From contig NZ_JNWK01000005.1 in assembly GCF_000716445.1 (NCBI RefSeq), positions 372,001 through 436,000 on the forward strand: a stretch of DNA of 64,000 bases, read 5' to 3'. The translations under genes were made by a program, and so were the position numbers. Below, piece by piece: positions 1 through 8,805 of this stretch. Source of the stretch: Streptomyces wedmorensis. GTDB taxonomy: Bacteria > Actinomycetota > Actinomycetes > Streptomycetales > Streptomycetaceae. The notes beneath the pieces are model-generated. The model was not told where the DNA came from and searched no databases. It saw nothing but the letters and a program-made list of their open reading frames with translations. The first letter of the stretch is position 1. Every line of letters starts with the position of its first letter.

Positions 1-665
1 ACGGCGGCGGTGCGGCCCGCGGAGAGGTAGCGGGTGGTCACGACGAGGACGGGGGCGCCGGGCAGCCGGTCGAGCTCCTTGGCGTCGTCGGCGCGGGCGG
101 AACCAAGCTCGACGGAGCGGTCCTGGCCGTCGAGGGCGAGGTGCTGGAGCTCGCGCAGCACGGCGCGGGCGCGGGCCGGGCCGGCGGGCGCGTCGATGGC
201 GCTGAGGCCGGGGACCGAGTCCACGGGCACGTAGAGCAGTTCGGCGGCGACCGGCTGGCCCTGGGAGATGCGCAGGCGGCGGACGACGTGCACCTGGTCC
301 TCCGCACCGGTCTCCAGGACGCGCGCGACGGCGGTGGGGGCCACGTCGGCGGCGGAGTCGAGCGACTGCCACGAGTCGTCGGCGACGCCGGGCCAGGCGT
401 GCTGGGTGGTGGAGACGTCCACGCCTACGCGCGGCGGGGCGACCGTGGTGCCGACGCCGCGGCGGCGCTGGAGCCTGCCTTCCAGCTCCAGCTGCTCCAG
501 TGCCTGGCGCAGCGTGGCGCGGGCGACGCCGAAGCGCGCCGCGAGCTCGCGCTCGTTGGGGAGGATCTCCCCGACGGCGAAGTCGGAGTCGAGCGCTTCG
601 CCGATCACTGTCTTGAGGTGCTGGTACTTCGGTTCCGGTACCGATGCCAGCTGCGTGGTCCCCAC
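1..665 (-). CDS. GntR/HutC-family transcriptional regulator (3' end cut by window edge)
   Basis: A ligand-responsive DNA-binding repressor or activator. The visible 221 residues show a winged helix-turn-helix at about residues 12-75 (PNERELAARFGVARATLRQ, then a wing with the GVGTTV turn), followed by a UTRA-type ligand-binding domain with VVRRLRISQGQPVAAE. The start is GTG at 665, preceded by GGAGGA six bases upstream. UTRA regulators usually bind sugar phosphates, histidine-pathway intermediates or similar small metabolites; the ligand here cannot be told. It is not DasR itself, judging from its N-terminus. The C-terminus lies outside the window. A palindrome about 100 bp upstream (767-780) is a likely operator. 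Confidence 0.88.
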   Translation of the reverse strand, partial: MGTTQLASVPEPKYQHLKTVIGEALDSDFAVGEILPNERELAARFGVARATLRQALEQLELEGRLQRRRGVGTTVAPPRVGVDVSTTQHAWPGVADDSWQSLDSAADVAPTAVARVLETGAEDQVHVVRRLRISQGQPVAAELLYVPVDSVPGLSAIDAPAGPARARAVLRELQHLALDGQDRSVELGSARADDAKELDRLPGAPVLVVTTRYLSAGRTAA

Positions 666-766
666 CCTGATCCTCCGCAATTCGCCGTGTCCCGCGGCGT
701 TTTTCCGCGCCCTTGTTTATTAAAGGTTCCTGCACTAACTCTGCGACCATAAGGCGAGCCAACCCC

Positions 767-780
767 TTGGTCAAGACCAA
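767..780. promoter_or_regulatory. GntR-type operator candidate
   Basis: TTGGTCAAGACCAA has 6-bp inverted arms (TTGGTC/GACCAA) around a 2-bp centre. It sits in the 245-bp gap upstream of the GntR gene. The shape resembles the GGTCTAGACC-type sites bound by DasR and other HutC-subfamily regulators. Autoregulation by the adjacent GntR protein, or control by DasR, are both possible; nothing in the window decides. Confidence 0.5.
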
Positions 781-910
781 TCCTCCGTCGAACGCCCCTG
801 AATGTGACCCTCTGACCTAGATCGTTCACAGGACGTTCGCGTCCGTGTGTGCCGCGCGCAGCACTGTGCCCCGTCTCCCGGGGTCGGGGGACGGGGCACG
901 GGTGGTGCGG

Positions 911-1807
911 TCAGAGGCCGGCGAGGCCTTCGAGCTTGTCGGGGTTGCGGAGGATGTAGACGCACTGGACGCGTCCGTCGCGCACTTCGATCTGGAAGAC
1001 GGAGTCGGGCCGTCCGTCGGCGAGGACGATCGCGGCGGGGCCGCCGTTCAGCTCGACCAGGCGGACCTGGTACAGGCTCTCCGCTCCTTCGGCCACGGCC
1101 TTGAGGAAGCGGCCGACCTTGTCGGCGCCGTCCATGATCCGCAGCGGGGCCTTGGACTTGCCGCCGCTGTCGCCGACGAGACGCACGTCGGGGGCGAGCA
1201 GGGCGAGGAGCTCGCCGAGGTCGCCGCCGGCCGCGGCGGCGAGGAAGCGCTCGGTGAGGTCGCGGCGCTCGGCCGGGTCGACGTCGTAGCGCGGTCTGCC
1301 CTCGTCGACGTGGCGGCGGGCCCGGCCGGCGAGCTGGCGCACGGCCGTCTCGGAGCGGTCGAGGGCGCCGGCGATCTCCGCGTACGGGAAGCCGAAGGCC
1401 TCGCGCAGCACGAAGACGGCCCGTTCCAGGGGCGAGAGGGATTCGAGGACGACGAGGACGGCGAGCGAGACGGAGTCGGCGAGCAGGGCGCGCTCGGCGG
1501 TGTCGGGGGCGGTCGCGCCGAAGTCGGTGACGACGGGTTCGGGCAGCCAGGGTCCGACGTAGGACTCGCGGCGGCTCTGGACCTGGCGGAGCCGGTCGAT
1601 GGCGAGCCGGGTGGTGATGCGCACGAGGAAGGCGCGCGGCTCGCGGACGGCCGTCCGGTCCTCCGCGGTCCAGCGCAGCCAGGCCTCCTGGACGACGTCC
1701 TCCGCGTCGGCCGCGCGGCCGAGCATCCGGTAGGCGACGCCGATGAGCATCGGGCGGTGCTCTTCGAAGAGATCGGTCAGGGTGTCGGTCGGAGTATCGG
1801 TGGGCAC
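911..1807 (-). CDS. ECF41-family RNA polymerase sigma factor with SnoaL-like C-terminal domain
   Basis: An alternative sigma factor of the ECF41 group, regulated by its own C-terminal domain rather than by an anti-sigma factor. Region 2 (DLFEEHRPMLIGVAYRMLG) is followed by the linker motif WLPEP, region 4 (LSPLERAVFVLREAFGFPYAEIA, cut here to the motif), and an NTF2/SnoaL-like tail carrying DSGGK (family DGGGK) and a C-terminal NPDKL. These three motifs are diagnostic of ECF41. GTG at 1807 begins VPTDTPTD, as homologues usually do; an in-frame GTG at 1831 would add eight residues and has a G-rich stretch directly before it. ECF41 factors are often next to a carboxymuconolactone-decarboxylase, oxidoreductase or epimerase; here the divergent neighbour is an alpha/beta hydrolase. 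Confidence 0.93.
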   Translation of the reverse strand: MPTDTPTDTLTDLFEEHRPMLIGVAYRMLGRAADAEDVVQEAWLRWTAEDRTAVREPRAFLVRITTRLAIDRLRQVQSRRESYVGPWLPEPVVTDFGATAPDTAERALLADSVSLAVLVVLESLSPLERAVFVLREAFGFPYAEIAGALDRSETAVRQLAGRARRHVDEGRPRYDVDPAERRDLTERFLAAAAGGDLGELLALLAPDVRLVGDSGGKSKAPLRIMDGADKVGRFLKAVAEGAESLYQVRLVELNGGPAAIVLADGRPDSVFQIEVRDGRVQCVYILRNPDKLEGLAGL

Positions 1808-1870
1808 CCGTCCATCCCAGCCGACGGCCACCCCCCTGTCCAGTTTCGGACGTGGTCTTGAACTACTGGC

Positions 1871-1897
1871 TACCGAACGGTAATGCTCTTGCTGACA
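1871..1897. promoter_or_regulatory. Divergent control region of sigma factor and hydrolase
   Basis: The 139-bp gap between the two divergent genes contains TACCGAACGGTA (1871-1882), arms TACCG/CGGTA. On the minus strand it also contains TGTCAGC (1897-1891), 15 bp before CGGT (1875-1872). The latter resembles the reported ECF41 promoter TGTCACA-N16-CGTC but matches imperfectly, so autoregulation is only suggested. Confidence 0.3.
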
Positions 1898-1946
1898 AGC
1901 CGTCTAAGGGACTTCGCACACCAGGTGTTCAGGACAGGGAGCCGGT

Positions 1947-2777
1947 ATGCCCGCACGGATCGCGTTCACGATCGAGACCCCCACGGGTCCCCGCACGACG
2001 TCGATGACGTACGAGCGGCGGGGCGCGGGGGAACCCCTGCTGCTGCTCCACGGCATCGGGCACCACTGGCAGGCGTGGGAGCCCGTCCTCGACGTGCTGG
2101 CCGCCGAGCGTGACGTGATCGCCGTCGACCTGCCCGGATTCGGCGCGTCGGACGGGCTGCCGGACGGCTCGCCGTACGACCTGTCCACCGTCGTCCCGGT
2201 GCTCGACGCCTTCTGCGGGGCCGTCGGCGTCGAGCACCCGCACGTGGCGGGGAACTCCCTCGGCGGGCTGCTCGCCCTGGAGCTCGGCCGGGAGAAGCGG
2301 GTCCGCTCGGTCACCGCCCTCTCCCCCGCCGGCTTCTGGTCCGAGGGAGAGCGGAGGTACGCCTTCGGGACGCTGCGGGCCATGCGGGTCGCGGCGCGCT
2401 CGCTGCCGGTGCCGGTGATCGAGCGCCTCTCCCGTACGCCCGCCGGGCGCACCGCCCTCACCAGCACCATCTACGCGCGGCCCGGCCGCAGGTCACCCGA
2501 GGCGGTCGTCGCCGAGACGCTCGCGCTGCGCGGGGCCACCGGCTTCCACCAGACCCTGGCCTCTGGCCGGACCGTACTGTTCCGCGACGACGTGCCCACG
2601 GTCCCGGTCACGATCGCCTGGGGCACCCGCGACCGGCTGCTCCTGCGGCGCCAGGGCGTCCGCGCCAAGCACACCCTGCCGGGGGCGCGGCTGGTCCGGC
2701 TGCCCGGCTGCGGGCACGTTCCCATGAACGACGACCCGGCCCTCGTCGCGCGCGTGATCCTGGACGGCAGCCGCTGA
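1947..2777 (+). CDS. Alpha/beta-fold hydrolase
   Basis: A 276-residue hydrolase of esterase/lipase type. The oxyanion-hole HG dipeptide is at residues 35-36 (LLLLHGIGHHW). The nucleophile elbow GNSLGG places Ser at 104. A late Asp (WGTRDRLL) and His (GCGHVPM) complete a triad. Length and layout match the family, but the substrate cannot be inferred. No signal peptide is seen, so it is probably cytoplasmic. The ATG follows GGGAG at a normal distance. It is divergent from the ECF41 gene, and its last 285 bases are antisense to the overlong 3' end of the next gene. Confidence 0.9.
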   Translation: MPARIAFTIETPTGPRTTSMTYERRGAGEPLLLLHGIGHHWQAWEPVLDVLAAERDVIAVDLPGFGASDGLPDGSPYDLSTVVPVLDAFCGAVGVEHPHVAGNSLGGLLALELGREKRVRSVTALSPAGFWSEGERRYAFGTLRAMRVAARSLPVPVIERLSRTPAGRTALTSTIYARPGRRSPEAVVAETLALRGATGFHQTLASGRTVLFRDDVPTVPVTIAWGTRDRLLLRRQGVRAKHTLPGARLVRLPGCGHVPMNDDPALVARVILDGSR

Positions 2778-3662
2778 GTCCGGCCGGGCCGTACGGCTGA
2801 ACAGGCCGGTGCCGAGGGCGGCGCCGGCCCCCACGAGCAGGCCGCCGGCCGCCTGCGGGAGGCCGAAGGCGGCGTGCCCGACGAGGGCGGCGCTCAGCGC
2901 GGCGGCGACCGGGATGGCGCCCGTATAGAGAGTGGCCCTCTCCATGCCGACCCGCTGGACGCCCATGTAGAAGAGGACGAACCCGACGACGGTGGCCAGT
3001 GCCGCCTGCCAGACCAGGGCGCCCGCCTCCACGGCCGTCGGCATCCGGACGACACCGGCCCCGTCCACGGCGAGACCGATGAGCGCCGCCTCGACCGCAC
3101 CCACGCCGCAGACGGCCGCGGTCAGCAGTTTCGGCCCCAGCAGCCGCAGCACGGGCACGGCGAGCACCGTGAACCCGACCTCGCCGGCCAGCGCCGCGAC
3201 CGACCAGCCGATCCCGGCCGGGTCCGTCCGCCCCCAGCCCTGCACGGTGAAGGCGCCCGCCGCGACGAGGAGCGCCCCGTACAGCACGGCGGGGGCGGGC
3301 CTGCGGCCCTCGGTGAGCGGGACCAGGACGGCGACGACGACGGGGGCGCAGCCCACCAGGACACCGGGGACGGCCGGTTCGGCGGACCGCTCGGCGGCGA
3401 GCACCGCGAGGTTGAAGCCGACCATGCCCACGGCCGCGAGGGCTGCCAGGCGCAGCCAGTGACGCGGGGTCAGGAGCCGCAGCGGGGCCGACCCGCCGCG
3501 GCCGAGCAACGGGAGCAGGAGCAGGCAGGCGGCTCCGTAGCGCAGCGCCTGCCCGCCCGCGTACGGATAGGCGCCGAGCAGGCTGTTCGCGGTGAAGGAG
3601 GCGCCGACGAGGGCGTAGGCGACGGTGACCAGCAGGACCCCGCGCAGGGAGTTCGCGTTCAT
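2493..3662 (-). CDS. EamA/DMT-superfamily transporter with anomalous C-terminal extension
   Basis: A multi-pass inner-membrane permease of the drug/metabolite transporter superfamily with two EamA repeats, about ten hydrophobic segments in residues 1-295, ending at TGLFSRTARP. ATG at 3662 is preceded by GGGAG. After the normal end of such proteins the frame stays open for about 90 more residues that are hydrophilic and antisense to the alpha/beta hydrolase. The predicted protein is therefore 389 residues rather than about 300. The tail looks like non-protein sequence, which suggests loss of the native stop. The transporter diverges from a MocR regulator (232-bp gap), a common arrangement in which MocR controls the permease. 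The substrate is unknown; amino acids or metabolites are typical. Confidence 0.85.
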   Translation of the reverse strand: MNANSLRGVLLVTVAYALVGASFTANSLLGAYPYAGGQALRYGAACLLLLPLLGRGGSAPLRLLTPRHWLRLAALAAVGMVGFNLAVLAAERSAEPAVPGVLVGCAPVVVAVLVPLTEGRRPAPAVLYGALLVAAGAFTVQGWGRTDPAGIGWSVAALAGEVGFTVLAVPVLRLLGPKLLTAAVCGVGAVEAALIGLAVDGAGVVRMPTAVEAGALVWQAALATVVGFVLFYMGVQRVGMERATLYTGAIPVAAALSAALVGHAAFGLPQAAGGLLVGAGAALGTGLFSRTARPDSAAAVQDHARDEGRVVVHGNVPAAGQPDQPRPRQGVLGADALAPQEQPVAGAPGDRDRDRGHVVAEQYGPARGQGLVEAGGPAQRERLGDDRLG

Positions 3663-3894
3663 GCTCCCGACGCTAGAAAGCGGCGCGGCCCTCGTTAAGG
3701 TCCACTTGCCCGGCGCCATCGGGGACCACTTCCGGCGAACGGATCGGGCCGCCCCGGGGCGGCGGCCGGGGCGCTTCGGGTGGTCGTCCCGGCTGATGGC
3801 CGTCGTACGCGTCCCGCGGTTCCGTCGCGGCATACTCGGGTCGACGGACCGCAGGGGGCGGCGAGTTCACGCGGTGGAAGGGGCACGGTCCCGG

Positions 3895-5334
3895 ATGACA
3901 GAGGCAGCGGAGAGGGCCGTTTCCGGTGCGGACGCTCCGGGGCAGCCCGCCTGGGAGCTGCTGCTTCCGGCCGCCGGCGCCCCGGCGCGACGGCGCGGCC
4001 GGGCCCTCCAGGAGGCGCTGCGCGACGCGGTGCGGGCGGGTCGGCTGGCGTCCGGGACGCGGCTTCCGTCGACCCGGGAGCTCGCCGCCGACCTGGGCGT
4101 CTCGCGCGGCCTGGTGACCGAGGCGTACGAACAGCTCACCGCCGAGGGGTACCTGCGCAGCGACCGGGGCTCGGGGACATGGGTGGGCGGGGCGGCCAGG
4201 GCTGCCGTGCCGGAGGCCCGCGACCTGGCCCCGCGCGCGCCGGGGGTGCGCGTCGACTTCCACCCGGGAACCCCCGACCTGTCGCTGTTCCCCAGGACCG
4301 CCTGGGGCGCGGCACAGCGGTCCGTCCTGGCCCGGCTGCCCCATCCGTCGCTCGGCTACCCCGATCCGCGCGGGCTGCCCGAACTGCGCGAGGCACTGGC
4401 CGCGATGCTGGCACGGCGGCGCGGTGTGGTGGCCGATCCGGAACGGCTCGTGGTCTGTTCCGGGGTGGCCCAGGCGTCGACCCTGCTGGGGTTCGTACTG
4501 CGGGCCAGGGGGCTGCGCGCGATCGGCATCGAGGATCCGGGCAGCCCCGAGCACGGGCGGCTGTTCGCCTCGACCGGCATGGACACCGTCTGGCTGCCGC
4601 TGGACGAGGAGGGGCTGAGCCCGGGGCCGCTCGCCGACTCAAAGGTACGCGCGGTCGTGGTGACGCCCTCGCACCAGTTCCCTTCCGGCATCAGCTGGTC
4701 GGCCGAGCGGCGCGGCGCGCTCCTCGACTGGGCGCGGGCGGTGGACGGATACGTCCTGGAGGACGACTACGACGGCGACTTCCGCTACGACCGGGCGCCC
4801 GTCGGGGCGCTCCAGGGGCTCGACCCCGAGCGGGTCGTCTACGCCGGCTCGGTCAGCAAGTCGCTCGCCCCGGGACTTCGGCTCGGCTGGATGCTGGTCC
4901 CGGCGGAGCTGCTCGGTGACGTCGTCGAACGCAAGCGGACGATGGACCTCGGCAACCCCGTGCTCGATCAGGCGGTGCTCGCGGAGTTCGTGACCCGAGG
5001 CGGCTACGACCGCCAGCTGCGCCACTGCCAACGCGCCTACCGGGAGCGGCGCGACGCCCTTCTGGCCGCCCTCGCGGAACACCTCCCCGGCACCCGGGTG
5101 AGCGGCATCGCCGCCGGACTCCACGTCATCGCGCGCGTACCGGGGCGCTTCGGGCCCTCCGCACGGTTCGTGAGCCGGGCCGCCGACGCCGGGGTGGCGC
5201 TGCGCCCACTGGAGGAGTACGGCACGGGACGGCACGACGACGGGGACGTACGGCTCGTCATCGGGTACGCCCACCTGTCGCCCTCCGCGATCGAGACCGG
5301 GGTACGGCTGGTGGCGGAGGCGGTCGGGGCGTGA
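3895..5334 (+). CDS. MocR/PdxR-type transcriptional regulator (GntR wHTH fused to aminotransferase fold)
   Basis: A PLP-dependent transcription factor of 479 residues. Residues 33-97 form a GntR winged helix (LPSTRELAADLGVSRGLVTE, then GSGTWV). The rest is a fold-type I aminotransferase domain that binds PLP as a sensor rather than as an enzyme. The PLP Lys is K322 in GSVSKSLAPG, with the upstream EDDYDGDFRYD signature of the group. ATG at 3895 is chosen because the wHTH begins shortly after; the frame is open 90 codons upstream but that part has no recognisable content. PdxR-type members activate pyridoxal synthase genes; others control transporters or GABA genes. Divergence from the EamA permease favours the second role. 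Confidence 0.92.
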   Translation: MTEAAERAVSGADAPGQPAWELLLPAAGAPARRRGRALQEALRDAVRAGRLASGTRLPSTRELAADLGVSRGLVTEAYEQLTAEGYLRSDRGSGTWVGGAARAAVPEARDLAPRAPGVRVDFHPGTPDLSLFPRTAWGAAQRSVLARLPHPSLGYPDPRGLPELREALAAMLARRRGVVADPERLVVCSGVAQASTLLGFVLRARGLRAIGIEDPGSPEHGRLFASTGMDTVWLPLDEEGLSPGPLADSKVRAVVVTPSHQFPSGISWSAERRGALLDWARAVDGYVLEDDYDGDFRYDRAPVGALQGLDPERVVYAGSVSKSLAPGLRLGWMLVPAELLGDVVERKRTMDLGNPVLDQAVLAEFVTRGGYDRQLRHCQRAYRERRDALLAALAEHLPGTRVSGIAAGLHVIARVPGRFGPSARFVSRAADAGVALRPLEEYGTGRHDDGDVRLVIGYAHLSPSAIETGVRLVAEAVGA

Positions 5335-5535
5335 CGCGGCCGGGCGGGTGCCGGGCGTGACGAGCGCGAGGCGCCAGGGGCGTTGAGGCGGTCGGGTGGG
5401 GCACGCCGCACGCGACAGGGCGTGGCCGGGCGGGGCGAAGCCGGGCGAACGCCGGGTGACGGGCGGCTGAGCGGACCGCTCGGGTCGGCCTCCGGCTCCG
5501 CCGCACGTGCCCTCCGCCTCACGGGCGGGTGATCT

Positions 5536-5557
5536 GTTCACGCGGGGTTCGTGTGGG
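5536..5557 (+). promoter_or_regulatory. PHO box (PhoP operator) upstream of phoD-like gene
   Basis: Two 11-bp direct repeats lie head to tail: GTTCACGCGGG (5536-5546) and GTTCGTGTGGG (5547-5557). The exact 11-bp period and the GTTCAC start match the PHO-box unit of streptomycetes. A TTAGGCAT element (5573-5580) about 16 bp downstream could be the -10, putting the box over the -35, as at activated promoters. The rest of the 293-bp gap from 5335 is GC-rich and holds nothing else I recognise. Confidence 0.7.
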
Positions 5558-5627
5558 CGCCGTCCCCGGCCGTTAGGCATGCGACGGCGCACCACGATCG
5601 CCCGGAAACGACCTCGGAGGCCTTCCC

Positions 5628-7217
5628 ATGTCCCACCCCGTGCCCGGTTCCCCCTCGCCCGCCCGGCGCAGTCTGCTGCGGGGTTCGCTGGCCGCATCGG
5701 CCGGACTCGCGCTCGGCGGCACCGGTCTGGCCTCACCTGCGTTCGCGCTGTCGGGCCGGCCGCGGGCCGAGTGGGGCGTGCAGACGGGGGACGTCACGGC
5801 CTCCTCCGGTCTGGTGTGGGTGCGGTCGGACCGGCCGGCGCGCATGGTCGTGGAGACCTCGGCGACCGAGTCGTTCCGGCGGGTGCGCCGGCACCACGGG
5901 CCGCTGATCGGGGCGGGCACGGACTTCACCGGCACCACGGCCCTGCGCGGCCTGCCGGCCGGCGAGCGGATCCACTACCGGGTCACGCTCGCCGACCCGG
6001 ACGATCCGCGCCGCACCTCCGAACCGGTCGTCGGCACGTTCCGTACGGCGCCGGACCGGCGGCGCGACGGAGTCCGCTTCCTGTGGTCGGGGGACATCGC
6101 GGGCCAGGGCTGGGGCATCAACCCGGACATCGGGGGCTTCCGGGCGTACGAGGAGATGCGCCGGCTGGACCCGGACTTCTTCCTGTGCAGCGGTGACTCG
6201 ATCTACGCCGACGGGGTCCTCCACCCGAGCGTGACCCTGCCCGACGGCCGGATCTGGCGGAACGTCACCACCCCGGAGAAGGCGAAGGTCGCCGAGACGC
6301 TCGACGAGTACCGGGGCAACTTCCGGTACAACCTGCTCGACCACAACGTGCGGGCCTTCAACGCGCAGGTGCCGTCGGTGGTGCAGTGGGACGACCACGA
6401 GGTGCGCAACAACTGGTACCCGGGGCAGATCCTGGACGACGCGCGCTACACGGAGAAGGACGTGGACGTCCTCGCCGCCCGCGCCCTGCGCGCCTTCGGC
6501 GAGTACACCCCGGTGTCCACCCTCCACGCGCGCGGTGGCGGGCGCGAGGGGCGGATGCACCGCGTGGTGCGGTACGGGCCGATGCTCGACGTGTTCGTCC
6601 TCGACATGCGCTCGTACCGGAACGCCAACTCCCCCGGCCGGCAGGCCGACGACACCACCGGCATCCTCGGCGCCGAGCAGCTGGCCTGGCTGAAGCGGGA
6701 ACTGGCCGCGTCCACCGCCGTCTGGAAGGTGCTCGCCGCCGACATGCCGCTCGGTCTGGTGGTGCCCGACGGCGCGGCGAACTTCGAGGCGGTCGCGCAG
6801 GGCGACCCGGGCGCGCCGCTGGGCCGCGAGCTCCAGATCGCGGAGCTGCTGCGGTTCGTGAGGCACCGGCGGATCACCGGCACGCTGTGGCTGACGGCCG
6901 ACGTGCACTACACCTCGGCCCAGCACTACACACCGGAGCGCGCGGCCTTCCAGGACTTCTCCCCCTTCTGGGAGTTCGTGTCCGGGCCGCTGGCGGCGGG
7001 CGGGTTCCCGGCGAACGCGCTCGACGGCACCTTCGGTCCCGAGCGGGTGTTCGTCCGGGCCGCGGAACGGGCCAACCTGTCGCCGATGGAGAGCCCTCAG
7101 TACTTCGGCGAGGTCGACATCGACGGCCACAGCGGCGAGCTGACGGTGCGCCTGCGGGCCGAGGGCGGCACGGTGCTGTTCAGCAAGGTCCTGCGGCCGG
7201 GGCTCGTGGGGCAGTAG
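5628..7217 (+). CDS. phoD: PhoD-type alkaline phosphatase/phosphodiesterase, Tat-exported
   Basis: A secreted metallophosphoesterase that frees phosphate from organic esters and teichoic acids, needing Ca2+ and Fe3+ in characterised PhoD enzymes. It has 529 residues. The twin-arginine signal is at residues 12-40 (ARRSLLRGSLA, cleavage near AFA). A PhoD N-terminal beta domain runs to about residue 145. The metal motifs follow: GD near 154, SGDSIYADG near 190, WDDHEVRNNW near 254, DVHYTSAQHY near 425. The ATG has GGAGG 12 bases upstream. The PHO box in front and the enzyme type agree, so phosphate starvation is the likely inducer. Confidence 0.93.
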   Translation: MSHPVPGSPSPARRSLLRGSLAASAGLALGGTGLASPAFALSGRPRAEWGVQTGDVTASSGLVWVRSDRPARMVVETSATESFRRVRRHHGPLIGAGTDFTGTTALRGLPAGERIHYRVTLADPDDPRRTSEPVVGTFRTAPDRRRDGVRFLWSGDIAGQGWGINPDIGGFRAYEEMRRLDPDFFLCSGDSIYADGVLHPSVTLPDGRIWRNVTTPEKAKVAETLDEYRGNFRYNLLDHNVRAFNAQVPSVVQWDDHEVRNNWYPGQILDDARYTEKDVDVLAARALRAFGEYTPVSTLHARGGGREGRMHRVVRYGPMLDVFVLDMRSYRNANSPGRQADDTTGILGAEQLAWLKRELAASTAVWKVLAADMPLGLVVPDGAANFEAVAQGDPGAPLGRELQIAELLRFVRHRRITGTLWLTADVHYTSAQHYTPERAAFQDFSPFWEFVSGPLAAGGFPANALDGTFGPERVFVRAAERANLSPMESPQYFGEVDIDGHSGELTVRLRAEGGTVLFSKVLRPGLVGQ

Positions 7218-7300
7218 CACCGGTCGACAGCGGGCCCGGAGCCGGCTCTGGTCACCGGCACCGCAGGGCTCGCCGGCCCGAGGAACCGCTCGCCGGCGGC

Positions 7301-7318
7301 GGGCCGGACGTCCGGCCC
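7301..7318. terminator. Palindromic hairpin after phoD
   Basis: GGGCCGGACGTCCGGCCC is a perfect 18-bp palindrome 84 bp after the phoD stop. No T-run follows. It could terminate phoD transcription or act as an operator for the SWIM gene 37 bp downstream. Confidence 0.35.
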
Positions 7319-7341
7319 GGGTGACTGTCAGTGCCGGGGCC

Positions 7342-7347
7342 TACCGT
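7342..7347 (+). promoter_or_regulatory. -10 element of leaderless SWIM gene
   Basis: TACCGT ends 7 nt before ATG 7355, and no Shine-Dalgarno lies between. This spacing fits transcription starting at or next to the A of the start codon. Confidence 0.45.
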
Positions 7348-7354
7348 TTCCCCC

Positions 7355-8737
7355 ATGACGCGATCCGTACAGGCGCTCGCCTACGCACGGCCGTCCGCGC
7401 TGGAGTCATCGGGCTCCGGCCGGCGGCTCGGCCTGGAGACGGCAGGGGGCCTCACCCCCAGGGGCGTCGAGGCGCGTCCCCGCTTCTTCTCCGGTTTCCT
7501 GGCGGCGCCGCAAGTGGCCGCGCGGGGGCTGCTCGCGGTGGCCGACGTGGCCGGGGCCCGCTATGACCGGCGGGTGCGGGCGGGTTCGCTGGACCCGGTC
7601 GTGACGGGGAACGGGGACCGGCTGAGGTTCGAGTCGTTCTCCGGCTGTGGCGGGGTGTACGCGCGCCTGGACGTGCTCGACGAGGGGCTCGGCGGTACGG
7701 AGACGGGGCACGGGACCACCAACGTCGACGTCAACGACCCGCTGCGCGAGGCTCTGTCGCGGCTATCGGGGGACGAGCCGCTTCATCTGCGGGTCGGTCC
7801 CGAGGAGATGGCGGTGACCACCCTCGCTGGCGCGGTCGTGGAGAAACGGGTCCCGCTGCCGGACCGCTGGTTGCGGGGCTTCGCCGAGGCGCAGGTCGCG
7901 TCGGCCCGGTTCGACCTGCGGGCCGAGCCGGCCGTTCCCGAGGCCGTCCGGTTCCTCCGTTCCCTGCCGCGCTCGCAGGGCCGGGGACGGGGTCCGCTGT
8001 GGGTGGTGCCGTCGGGCCGGGCGCTGCGTCCGACGACCAGGCCAGGCGCGGGGGCGGTGTGTCTGCCGGGCTCTGACCGGCTCGTCGCCCTGGAGCGGGT
8101 CCTGCGGCACGCGACGGGGCTGCGCGTGTACGGCCCGGTGCCGGACGGCGCGGCCACGGCGAGCGCCTGGGAGGTGACCCTGCCGGGCATGCGGCTCACC
8201 CTGACGCTCTCGCCCGACCCCGCGCGGGGCTTCTCCGGCGAAGGCGGCGTCCTGGAGGCGCTGGCGACGGGCGACGCGGCACAGGACGCCGAGCTGGTCT
8301 CGGTGCTGCTGGCGTGGGAGCCGCGGATCGACCCGGCGGACCTCGCGGGGCGGGCCGGGCTCCCGGTCGACCGGGTGCGCGCGGCGCTGGTCAGGCTCGG
8401 CACGGCCGGTCGGGTCGGGTACGACGTGGCGGACGCCTCCTATTTCCACCGCGAACTGCCCTACGACGCGGACCGCGCCGAGCGCCACAACCCGCGCCTC
8501 GTGGACGCCCGCCGACTGGTGGCGGAGGGGGGCGTGGACCTCGACGGCGACCTGGCGACGGTGGCTTCGGGGGAACGGCGGTACCGGGTGCGGGAGTCGG
8601 GCGGGGTGCTCGGCTGCACGTGCCGTTGGTGGGCCGACCACCAGGGGCGGCGAGGTCCGTGCAAGCACGCGCTGGCGGTGTTCATGGTCCGGCGGGGCGC
8701 GACGGCCGCCGCGGCGGCACCCGGAGCGGCCCGGTGA
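7355..8737 (+). CDS. SWIM zinc-finger protein
   Basis: A 460-residue protein with one SWIM zinc finger near the C-terminus, at about residues 421-440: CTC, then a 12-residue gap, then CKH, i.e. the CxC...CxH signature. SWIM domains bind zinc and mediate DNA or protein contacts. The preceding approximately 400 residues contain no motif I recognise beyond a possible helix-turn-helix-like segment (DPADLAGRAGLPVDRVRAAL). The ATG at 7355 is chosen over GTG at 7331 because of the -10 element directly upstream. The stop TGA at 8735 overlaps a GTG of the next gene, so the two are probably one operon. Confidence 0.85.
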   Translation: MTRSVQALAYARPSALESSGSGRRLGLETAGGLTPRGVEARPRFFSGFLAAPQVAARGLLAVADVAGARYDRRVRAGSLDPVVTGNGDRLRFESFSGCGGVYARLDVLDEGLGGTETGHGTTNVDVNDPLREALSRLSGDEPLHLRVGPEEMAVTTLAGAVVEKRVPLPDRWLRGFAEAQVASARFDLRAEPAVPEAVRFLRSLPRSQGRGRGPLWVVPSGRALRPTTRPGAGAVCLPGSDRLVALERVLRHATGLRVYGPVPDGAATASAWEVTLPGMRLTLTLSPDPARGFSGEGGVLEALATGDAAQDAELVSVLLAWEPRIDPADLAGRAGLPVDRVRAALVRLGTAGRVGYDVADASYFHRELPYDADRAERHNPRLVDARRLVAEGGVDLDGDLATVASGERRYRVRESGGVLGCTCRWWADHQGRRGPCKHALAVFMVRRGATAAAAAPGAAR

Positions 8738-8805
8738 AGGGGCCGGGGGCGCGCGAGAGGGAGCCGCGGGAGACCGAGAGGGCCATACGGAAGAAGGGGG
8801 ACGCC

